This document shows, in pieces, positions 18,824 to 25,995 of a stretch of DNA of 64,000 bases; within the stretch, counting starts at the first letter, position 1; each line of letters begins with the position of its first letter. Origin of the DNA: M0108 sp964523415 (lineage in GTDB: Bacteria > Pseudomonadota > Gammaproteobacteria > Chromatiales > Chromatiaceae). The DNA lies in contig CAZFZB010000001.1 in NCBI GenBank assembly GCA_964523415.1, positions 26,018 through 90,017 of the forward strand, given 5' to 3'. A program made the position numbers and the translations under genes. The notes under the pieces were generated by a model. The model saw nothing but the letters and a program-made list of their open reading frames with translations. It was not told the origin of the DNA and did not search any database.

Positions 18824-19483
18824 ATGCCATCGCCCTTCATGCCCAGGTTCGCCGACTTGCCAGCGGAATTGCCCATCTTCCCGCTCGCTGGGGCCGTGGC
18901 CATGCCGGGGATACAACTGCCCCTGAATATCTACGAGCAGCAATACCTCAACATGATCCAGGATGTGCTGGCAACCGATCACCTCATCGGTATGATCCAG
19001 CCCTTGAGTGGCCCAGAGGAGGTCGAGGTCCCTCCCCTACACCGGGTCGGTTGCGCTGGACGAGTCACCTCCTACAGTGAGACCAATGATGGGCGTGTCG
19101 TTATCGTCCTCACGGGGGTGTGCCGTTTCGAGGTCCAAGGGGAGCTGGAGGAGACCCGCGGCTACCGTCGCGTCCGCGCGGTTTGGAGTCGCTTCACCAA
19201 CGATTTTCTGCCAGAGGTCGGTCACCTGGTAAACCGCGATCGTTTTCTTACCTCCTTGCGCACCTATGTACGACCCCGTGGAGTCGAGATCCCTTGGGAC
19301 GACCTAAAGGGTATGGAAGATATTGATTTGATAAATCTTCTGACCGCTCACCTGCCCCTGCCACCTGAGGACAAACAGGCCTTGATCGAGACCGTCGACT
19401 TGGCGGACCGAGCCGAGCTCATGCGCGGCCTCATGGACATGGCCTCGGCTTCCAGCGTAGAGGGCGTCGAACAGCGACATTGA
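18824..19483 (+). CDS. LON substrate-binding domain protein
   Basis: This is a stand-alone version of the N-terminal domain of Lon protease, without ATPase or protease parts. It begins with the family pattern ELPIFPLAGAVAMPG followed by QLPLNIYEQQY (about residues 14-42). Further conserved stretches include GCAGRVTSYSETNDGR and LTGVCRFEV. The C-terminal half is helical and contains the usual LTAHLPLPPEDKQALIE. At 219 residues it has ordinary length. Function in bacteria is not established. It sits 20 bases after the GH13 gene on the same strand. Confidence 0.9.
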   Translation: MPSPFMPRFADLPAELPIFPLAGAVAMPGIQLPLNIYEQQYLNMIQDVLATDHLIGMIQPLSGPEEVEVPPLHRVGCAGRVTSYSETNDGRVVIVLTGVCRFEVQGELEETRGYRRVRAVWSRFTNDFLPEVGHLVNRDRFLTSLRTYVRPRGVEIPWDDLKGMEDIDLINLLTAHLPLPPEDKQALIETVDLADRAELMRGLMDMASASSVEGVEQRH

Positions 19484-19578
19484 TTGGGCTAAGGTGAAGC
19501 CGAGAAGAGCACAACCACACTCGCGGGTCTGAGTAAACCGAGCGCCCCGCCAACTCCCATGTGATTCAGGCTTGGACG

Positions 19579-20238
19579 CTATGGGGTTCCCGAGAAATAT
19601 CCAGACGCCCCCAGGACATCGGGACCGAAGACGATCTTCCCGACGGTGCCATCGTCCAGATAGAGGCCACCGATCCCGTCACGTCCGTTGCGATCGCGGA
19701 CAATCTGGGCCTTACCCTTTATTCCATTGGTGCATTTAACCTGGAAAACGGCCTGGGAGTCGCCCATGAAGGCATCGTAGTCACCCTGGCAGCCGAGGCG
19801 TTCATTGTTTGCCTGAAAGTGGGCGGCGAAGGGCTGAGACCAATAGTTACCAAGGAGGATTTCATTACCGACCAGGACAGCAAAGGGACCCGAAGTGGAT
19901 TCCCCAGGTACCTTAGGTTGGCGTTGGGTCTGTCGATAATGGGCCCAAGTACGATTAACACAAGTGGTATAGTCCCCAGGATCGAGGTGACCGCATAGGA
20001 GGTCACCATATTCCTCGACCGTTACAGGGGAATAGACGGCACCCCAGCGTGCCGGCTCATCCGTGGTCCCAAAACCGGCGAAGATGCCGCAAAATCCCGA
20101 GGGCTGGTTAGCCGTTCCATCAAAGCGGTTGAATTCGGTGGCCGGACGGCGGCTACAACAGCCGGATACCCCCACCCCCACACCGAGTAGCAGGACAAGC
20201 CAGACCCTCCAAGCACCCGCTCCGTTCAGCTCCGACAT
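19579..20238 (-). CDS. Unrecognised lipoprotein
   Basis: The protein starts with a signal peptide ending in the lipobox VSGC (about residues 24-27), directly followed by another Cys. The mature part is about 190 residues with several scattered cysteines, which could form disulfides in the periplasm. I recognise no domain. The ATG at 20238 lies four bases after the end of the PKHD hydroxylase gene on the same strand, so the two are probably co-transcribed; upstream in-frame ATGs overlap that gene and give no signal peptide at the N-terminus. Confidence 0.7.
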   Translation of the reverse strand: MSELNGAGAWRVWLVLLLGVGVGVSGCCSRRPATEFNRFDGTANQPSGFCGIFAGFGTTDEPARWGAVYSPVTVEEYGDLLCGHLDPGDYTTCVNRTWAHYRQTQRQPKVPGESTSGPFAVLVGNEILLGNYWSQPFAAHFQANNERLGCQGDYDAFMGDSQAVFQVKCTNGIKGKAQIVRDRNGRDGIGGLYLDDGTVGKIVFGPDVLGASGYFSGTP

Positions 20239-20242
20239 GAGC

Positions 20243-20917
20243 CTACAACTCCGCCCACATGCGCACCAAGTTGGCATAAGACCTGTCCACATAGCCGGTG
20301 GTGGGCGTGCCCGGCGCCTCCCTGAGCAGGGTCTCGCGGGCAAGGTTAAGCTCATAAAGTAGTTCACGGCGGGCGGCATCGCGGACATAGCTCTGTATCC
20401 AGGTCAAGGCCACCAGGCGCTCGCCGCGGGTAACCGGGGCCACCTGGTGAAGGCTAGCGGAGGGATAAACCACGGCATCACCTGCCGGAAGCTTGACCTG
20501 CTGATCCCCGAAAGGGGTACGTACCACCAGTTCGCCACCCTCATAGCCATCCGGGGAGGTGAGAAAGATGGTCATGGAGACATCGGTACGAAAGCGCGGC
20601 CCGTTGGTGCCCATGATGGGATCGTCGACATGATCGCCATAGGTCATGCCCGGTTCATAGCGGGCGATGATGGGATCGGCGACCCGATACGGCAGGGCGC
20701 CGAAGCGAAAGGTCTCGTTATGCCCCAAGCTAGCCATAATGACGCGGATCAGCCGTCCTCTACGCTGCTCGTCGGCTTGGAGTTCAAGGTTGTTCTTGAC
20801 ATGGGCGGCAGCAAAACCGGCACTCAGGCGGCCATCGACAAAGGAAGCACCCCGGAGGATCTCATGAATCTTGGCCACTTGGGCAGTGTTGAGCAGGCCA
20901 GGGATGGTGAGGAGCAT
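20243..20917 (-). CDS. PKHD-type Fe(II)/2-oxoglutarate dioxygenase (PiuC-like)
   Basis: This is an oxygenase that hydroxylates a substrate using Fe(II), oxygen and 2-oxoglutarate. The iron ligands are visible as HVD in YGDHVDDP (about residue 97) and the distal His in SASLHQVAPV, with the 2-oxoglutarate Arg in TRGERL. The end YANLVRMWAEL is typical of this group. At 225 residues it matches PiuC/YbiX, which are linked to iron uptake in other bacteria. The ATG at 20917 (MLLTIPGLL) is the family start. It is divergent from the gene at 21036. Confidence 0.92.
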   Translation of the reverse strand: MLLTIPGLLNTAQVAKIHEILRGASFVDGRLSAGFAAAHVKNNLELQADEQRRGRLIRVIMASLGHNETFRFGALPYRVADPIIARYEPGMTYGDHVDDPIMGTNGPRFRTDVSMTIFLTSPDGYEGGELVVRTPFGDQQVKLPAGDAVVYPSASLHQVAPVTRGERLVALTWIQSYVRDAARRELLYELNLARETLLREAPGTPTTGYVDRSYANLVRMWAEL

Positions 20918-21035
20918 CAGGGCTTGTCCCCCAATATACAGGGTGAGAAGGGTACGGCGGCAAGTACCGGGGCGGGTCAGGACCCTTATTCTGATAGAAT
21001 GCCTTTTTTCGTTCACTCGCGAAAGGGAAAAGGAG

Positions 21036-21638
21036 ATGCTCCTCAAAGCCATCATCGAGGATCAAGAATTTAGTCTGGAAGTTCCTGACCAGGTCATTAG
21101 GGAGGGCGAGGCCTTTTTCGCCAAGATGGACGCCGACATGGATCAGGGTTGGCAGATGAGTCGTGATTGGGTCGCCAACCCCAGTCCGGTCGAGCGCTGC
21201 CAGATCGTTGGCGACAAACTCCTGACGGCACTGGAGAAGGAGAATACCAAACTTGGCATCTTGATGGCCGGCTACATCCTTACCCGCCTTCCCGGCGTGG
21301 AATCCGTCACCCTGGACACCCACGGCGAGATGCAAAATAGCCTGTTTACGGTGGCCGCCAACCCCGCCACGACGCCACAGGCCACGGATCTGGCTACGAC
21401 CAGTTTTCTGCCCACGCCCGCGCCCCTGGGACTGAATAAGTTCCAAGCCATGGAACAGGCGGGTAACGACATTACCCAGGTCTTCAAGGTTGGGAAGGGC
21501 TACCGCTTTTCCGTTTACGACCATGCCAGGAGCCAATGGCAGGATGGCCCCCTGGTGACCCAAGAGGCCGACGCCGAACGCCTGCGTCAGGCTGCCTTTA
21601 AGGCCCGCTTCGAATCCTTGCAGCAAAAGTCAGGCTGA
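21036..21638 (+). CDS. Uncharacterised 200-aa protein
   Basis: I cannot assign a family name. It has no signal peptide or membrane segment; the N-terminal half is helical (EGEAFFAKMDADMDQGWQMS) and contains GILMAGYILTRLPGVESV. The C-terminal part (about 140-185) reads KVGKGYRFSVYDHARSQWQDG, like a small beta structure. The ATG at 21036 directly follows an AAGGAG purine run with no spacing, so a slightly different start is possible. It is divergent from the PKHD hydroxylase and convergent with pnp. Composition matches chromosomal genes nearby. Confidence 0.7.
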   Translation: MLLKAIIEDQEFSLEVPDQVIREGEAFFAKMDADMDQGWQMSRDWVANPSPVERCQIVGDKLLTALEKENTKLGILMAGYILTRLPGVESVTLDTHGEMQNSLFTVAANPATTPQATDLATTSFLPTPAPLGLNKFQAMEQAGNDITQVFKVGKGYRFSVYDHARSQWQDGPLVTQEADAERLRQAAFKARFESLQQKSG

Positions 21639-21800
21639 ACACAGGGCCGTGAAGCTCTCCAAATCCCAGCTGACAAGCTTAGGGGTGCCAGAAAGGCCGG
21701 CTCAGCGCTGCTTTCGGACTCCAACATATCCTTCTCGGTGCGGGGTTGCAGAACCCAGGTACTGAACCTTCCCCGTCGGCCTGGAAGCTTGTGACAATAG

Positions 21801-21818
21801 AGGGGCCTTACGGCCCCT
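21801..21818 (-). terminator. Hairpin after pnp, candidate terminator
   Basis: On the minus strand AGGGGCC pairs with GGCCCCT around a GTAA (GNRA-type) tetraloop, 24 bases after the pnp stop. The following tract is CTATTGTC, poor in T, so termination may be weak or need Rho. On the plus strand the same stem is followed by TTCTC, so it may serve both converging genes. Confidence 0.55.
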
Positions 21819-21841
21819 TTCTCGCTTATAGGGATTGTGAA

Positions 21842-23929
21842 CTAACCCTGTTCCAGCGCCTTCATACTAAGGCGGATGCGGCCCTGCTTATCCACTTCCA
21901 GGACCTTGACGCGGACGACATCGCCCTCGGCCAACTTATCGCTGACGTTCTGGACACGTTCCTCACTGATCTGGGAAATATGGACCAGGCCGTCGCGACC
22001 GGGGAGGATGGTGACGAAGGCGCCAAAATCCATGAGACGCGCCACACGACCCTCATAAATGGCGCCTACTTCGACATCGGCGGTGATGAGTTCGATCCGG
22101 CGCTTGGCCTCCTCGCCAGCACTCTTGATGACCGAGAAAATCTTGACCAGACCATTGTCGTTGATATCGATAGTGGCACCTGTCTCCTCGGTGATGGCAC
22201 GGATGACGGAGCCTCCCTTGCCAATGACGTCGCGGATTTTTTCCGGGTGGATCTTGAACTCGATGATGCGCGGGGCGTGCTCGGACATCTGGGCACGGTG
22301 GGAGCCGATGACCTTGTTCATTTCACCCAGGATGTGCAGACGACCAGCCTTGGCCTGATCCAGGGCGGTTTCCATGATCTCCCGGGTGATGCCCTCGATC
22401 TTGATGTCCATCTGCAAGGCATTGATGCCATCGGCGGTACCAGCGACCTTGAAATCCATATCGCCCAGATGATCCTCATCGCCCATGATATCGGTGAGAA
22501 CGGCGAAGGCCTCGCCCTCCTTGATCAGCCCCATGGCAACGCCAGCCACGGCGCCCTTGACCGGTACGCCGGCGTCCATCAGCGACAGGCTGGTGCCGCA
22601 GACGCTGGCCATGGAACTGGAGCCATTGGACTCGGTGATCTCCGAGACCACGCGTACTGAGTAGGGGAACTCCTCAATGCTCGGCATGCATGCGAGCACA
22701 CCGCGCTTGGCCAACCGGCCATGGCCGATTTCGCGCCGCTTGGGACTACCGACACGACCCACCTCGCCCACGCAGAAGGGGGGAAAGTTGTAGTGGAGCA
22801 TGAAGGACTCGCGGTGCTCCCCGTCCAGAGCATCGATGATTTGAGAATCCCTCTCGGTCCCCAGGGTGGTAATGACGAGGGCTTGCGTCTCGCCACGCGT
22901 AAAGAGGGCAGAACCGTGTGTGCGGGGCAGGACGCCGGTGCGGATGCTGATGGGGCGGACCGTCTTGGTGTCGCGGCCATCGATGCGGGGCTCGCCAGCC
23001 AGGATGCGGCTGCGAACTATCTTCATCTCCAGCTTCTCGATGGCGCCATAAACCTGACTCTGGGTCCAGGCCGTACCCTCACCACTGAGTTCAGCGTAAA
23101 GTTCGGTGCGAATGGCGTCCAAGGCATCGTAGCGGGCCATCTTCTCCTTGATGCGGTAGGCCTCACCCAGGCGATCAGCGGCGATGGCCGCAACGGCCGC
23201 GGCCAGGGCCGGGTCGGTGGTAGCCGGTGTCCAGGACAGAGGCGGCTTATTGACCTCGGCTGCCAACTCGCGGATGGCCTGGATAGCCACCTGCATCTGG
23301 GCATGGCCAAAAAGGACGGCGCCAAGCATGACCTCCTCGGACAGACCGCGGGCCTCGGATTCGACCATAAGCACCGCGTGTTCCGTGCCCGCAACGATCA
23401 GGTCCAGGTCGCTATCGGGCCCCAGACCAATTACGGAGGGGTTGAGAAGATACTCGCCATTTTTATAGCCAACCCGCGCCGCGGCGATGGGCCCATTGAA
23501 GGGTGCGCCGGAGATGGCCAGGGCCGCCGAGGCACCGATCATCGCCGGTACTTCGGGATTGACGGCGGGATTCAGGGATTTGACCGTAGCGATGACCTGC
23601 ACCTCGCGACCAAAGCCATCGGCGAAGAGCGGACGGATTGGGCGGTCGATGAGACGGGAGGTCAGGATCTCGTTCTCGCTGGGCCGGCCCTCACGGCGAA
23701 AAAAACCGCCAGGGATGCGGCCCGCCGCGTAGGTCTTCTCCTGATAGTCCACGGTTAGAGGCAGGAAGTCCTTGATCTCGGTGGCGCGCTTGTCTATCAC
23801 GACAGTCACGAGAACAACGGTATCGTCGACATTGATCAGGACGGCGCCATCCGCCTGACGGGCGATCTCGCCCGTCTCCAAGGTCACGGTCTGGGCGCCC
23901 AATTGAAAGGTCTTTTTGATGTGAGTCAC
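21842..23929 (-). CDS. pnp: Polyribonucleotide nucleotidyltransferase (PNPase)
   Basis: PNPase is a phosphorolytic 3'-to-5' exoribonuclease and a degradosome partner. Two RNase PH-like domains (about 10-230 and 310-545) flank an alpha-helical linker. A KH domain (HPEKIRDVIGKGGSVIR, about 560-576) and a C-terminal S1 domain (EGRVARLMDFGAFVTILPG, about 628-646) follow. Length, 695, is standard. It is the last gene of the minus-strand run from rimP; a 250-base gap to rpsO with possible stem-loops fits the known post-transcriptional autocontrol of pnp, but no specific RNase III site could be proven here. Confidence 0.98.
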   Translation of the reverse strand: MTHIKKTFQLGAQTVTLETGEIARQADGAVLINVDDTVVLVTVVIDKRATEIKDFLPLTVDYQEKTYAAGRIPGGFFRREGRPSENEILTSRLIDRPIRPLFADGFGREVQVIATVKSLNPAVNPEVPAMIGASAALAISGAPFNGPIAAARVGYKNGEYLLNPSVIGLGPDSDLDLIVAGTEHAVLMVESEARGLSEEVMLGAVLFGHAQMQVAIQAIRELAAEVNKPPLSWTPATTDPALAAAVAAIAADRLGEAYRIKEKMARYDALDAIRTELYAELSGEGTAWTQSQVYGAIEKLEMKIVRSRILAGEPRIDGRDTKTVRPISIRTGVLPRTHGSALFTRGETQALVITTLGTERDSQIIDALDGEHRESFMLHYNFPPFCVGEVGRVGSPKRREIGHGRLAKRGVLACMPSIEEFPYSVRVVSEITESNGSSSMASVCGTSLSLMDAGVPVKGAVAGVAMGLIKEGEAFAVLTDIMGDEDHLGDMDFKVAGTADGINALQMDIKIEGITREIMETALDQAKAGRLHILGEMNKVIGSHRAQMSEHAPRIIEFKIHPEKIRDVIGKGGSVIRAITEETGATIDINDNGLVKIFSVIKSAGEEAKRRIELITADVEVGAIYEGRVARLMDFGAFVTILPGRDGLVHISQISEERVQNVSDKLAEGDVVRVKVLEVDKQGRIRLSMKALEQG

Positions 23930-24179
23930 TGGAGGTTCCTCGGGGCAATGTCAGGCCGGGGCGATATGCCGCCGTTAAGGGGCCTGGCGACGCCGGCGGG
24001 GGTGTAGGGCCGGCGCGATTCGGGATGAGGTACCGGAGTGCGGGACTGAGCCTGAAAGCCCATCCCGCGGCTTGACCCCGGATAACGCAATGGGCAACAT
24101 ACCGGGCACCTCGCGATGCTAGGAGGCACCCAGATATCGAGGGACCCAGTTCGGGCCCCTGAGCTACCCATGACGAGGA

Positions 24180-24449
24180 TCAGCGGCGCAGACCCAGACG
24201 GGCGATCAACTCGCGATAGCGATCGACATTCTTGCCCTTAAGATAGTCAAGCAGCTTGCGGCGGGAGTTGACCATACGCACCAGACCACGACGGGAGTGA
24301 TGGTCGCCCTTGTGCTGGGCAAAATGGTTACTCAGATCCAGGATCCGTGCTGTCAGCAGGGCCACCTGGACCTCAGGGGAACCCGTGTCCCCAGGTCCGC
24401 GCTTATAGTCCTCGATAACCTTGGCTTTATCGGCTGTGCTCATTGCCAT
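24180..24449 (-). CDS. rpsO: 30S ribosomal protein S15
   Basis: S15 binds 16S rRNA early in assembly of the small subunit. The 89-residue protein shows the invariant blocks GDTGSPEVQVALLTARI, HKGDHHSRRGLVRMVNSRR and LDYLK, ending in LGLRR. It has the usual length and position between truB and pnp. The ribosome site GAGAGGAG lies upstream of the ATG at 24449. Confidence 0.98.
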   Translation of the reverse strand: MAMSTADKAKVIEDYKRGPGDTGSPEVQVALLTARILDLSNHFAQHKGDHHSRRGLVRMVNSRRKLLDYLKGKNVDRYRELIARLGLRR

Positions 24450-24489
24450 GTTGTCTTACTCCTCTCAGGGTGTGACGACCGTGGCCCTT

Positions 24490-24504
24490 GACGGTGTTAC
24501 CGTC
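24490..24504 (-). promoter_or_regulatory. Hairpin in the rpsO leader
   Basis: GACGGT and ACCGTC pair around a 3-base loop about 40 bases before rpsO on the minus strand. S15 represses its own mRNA through leader structures in several bacteria, so this is a candidate element. The stem alone is short and proves nothing. Confidence 0.3.
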
Positions 24505-24608
24505 AGCCCTCCGACAATGAGTTCAGGGGGCAGGGCCGTTTGTGAAGGACGACGGCCAGAAGGCCGGCCATCCCAAAAATGATTCGGGTACTACAGCGAT
24601 AACCGCCC

Positions 24609-25535
24609 CTACAAGAGACGTTTTGGCTGCACCTTGCCATCATCAAGGATGCAGCCTACCCCCAGAAAGTGACGGGAGGGATCGTACAGCCGCACCAGGC
24701 CCTCGGTCGGGGCCTGAGGCACCAGTACGGCCTGGCCCTGACGCAAATAAAAGGCGGCATCAGCGGTCAGTCGCACCGCTGGCCAATGATCCAGGGCCGT
24801 ATCCAGGGGTAGCAACAAGGCGTCTAGGGCCAGCATGGAACCCTCCCGGCCCGCCAAAACGATCTCCTCGATTTCATCCAAGGTCACGAAGTGGCTCTCC
24901 GACTGAACATAGGGTCCAACCCCGGTACGGCGCAGGCCGATGACGTGACCTCCGCACCCTAGCAAGGCACCTAAATCCTCGGCCAGGGTACGCACATAGG
25001 TGCCCTTGGAGCAATGCACATCCAGTTCCAGTTCCGGTAGTGCCAAGTGGAGCAGGTCCAGGGCGTGTATGGTAACGGTGCGTGTCTGGCGCTCCACCTC
25101 GATACCTTGACGTGCGAGCTTATAGAGGCGCTCACCTTGGTGCTTGACCGCGGAATACATGGGTGGCAGTTGTTCTATGGGTCCCAGAAAGCGCTCGAGA
25201 ACCGTCCGCACCCGCTCCTCGTTCACCCCTTCCAGGGGCCGCGTCTCCAGAACCTCGCCCTCGGCATCGGCAGTCGTGGTCGTTATGCCCAACCGAATCC
25301 TGACCCGATAATGCTTGTCGGCATCGAGCAGGTAGGTGGAAAACTTGGTCGCTCCACCCAGGCAAACCGGCAGCAAACCGGTCGCTAGAGGGTCTAGGCT
25401 CCCGGTATGGCCCGCCTTATTGGCCTGGTAAAGGCGTTTGACTCGCTGGAGGGCCTCGTTGGAGGTCAAGTTCAGCGGCTTATCCAGCAGCAAAATGCCA
25501 TCGATGTCGCGGCCGAGCCTACGCCGACGCCCCAT
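24609..25535 (-). CDS. truB: tRNA pseudouridine-55 synthase
   Basis: TruB makes pseudouridine 55 in the T loop of tRNAs. The catalytic Asp is in GSLDPLATGLLPV (about residues 41-53), preceded by KAGHTG. The C-terminal extension forms a small PUA-like region (about 245-308). Its length of 308 is standard. It lies between rbfA and rpsO in the conserved translation operon. The start MGRRRRLGRDIDGILLLDKP matches the family. Confidence 0.97.
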   Translation of the reverse strand: MGRRRRLGRDIDGILLLDKPLNLTSNEALQRVKRLYQANKAGHTGSLDPLATGLLPVCLGGATKFSTYLLDADKHYRVRIRLGITTTTADAEGEVLETRPLEGVNEERVRTVLERFLGPIEQLPPMYSAVKHQGERLYKLARQGIEVERQTRTVTIHALDLLHLALPELELDVHCSKGTYVRTLAEDLGALLGCGGHVIGLRRTGVGPYVQSESHFVTLDEIEEIVLAGREGSMLALDALLLPLDTALDHWPAVRLTADAAFYLRQGQAVLVPQAPTEGLVRLYDPSRHFLGVGCILDDGKVQPKRLL

Positions 25536-25595
25536 AACTAACGATTCCTTAGATAAAAAATAGAAAGGTTCAATTGGGACCGGGACGACGACGTA

Positions 25596-25964
25596 TCAAT
25601 CCGTATCCACCTTTATGGAGTCCATAGCCCCATCGATTAGGCTCGTCAGGTGCTCACCCCGGGCGATAGACTCATCATGCTCGAAGTGGAGCTGCGGAAT
25701 GGTCCGCAAAAGTACCCGTCGCGCCAATTGTGCCCTCAGGAAACCGGATAGTGGGCCATTCAGCAACTTTGCTTGTCCCTGGCAGGCCTCATCCAAGGGA
25801 AAGCAAGTGAAGAAGACCTTGGCCCAAGAGAGGTCGCGACTAACCCGCACCTCTTGGATGGTCACCTGCTGGAGTCGTGGGTCGCGAACCTCGTCGCGGA
25901 AAATAACCGCTAACTCTCGCTGTAGCTCCGCGCCTATCCGCTCCGTTCGATCAAATTCCTTCAT
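25596..25964 (-). CDS. rbfA: 30S ribosome-binding factor A
   Basis: RbfA is a small KH-like protein needed for late 16S rRNA maturation and cold adaptation. The N-terminus EFDRTERIGAELQRELAVI, the middle RVSRDLSWAKVFFT and the end IPQLHFEHDESI are typical. At 122 residues it has normal length. It follows infB by 31 bases and precedes truB by 60, as in most proteobacteria. Confidence 0.96.
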   Translation of the reverse strand: MKEFDRTERIGAELQRELAVIFRDEVRDPRLQQVTIQEVRVSRDLSWAKVFFTCFPLDEACQGQAKLLNGPLSGFLRAQLARRVLLRTIPQLHFEHDESIARGEHLTSLIDGAMDSIKVDTD

Positions 25965-25995
25965 AGGCGATTCAGATCCCTAGGTAAATCCCTGC

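Noticed and set aside
22721..23758. 345-codon frame antisense to pnp
   Set aside because: Opposite a universally conserved gene, without a start signal or similarity.
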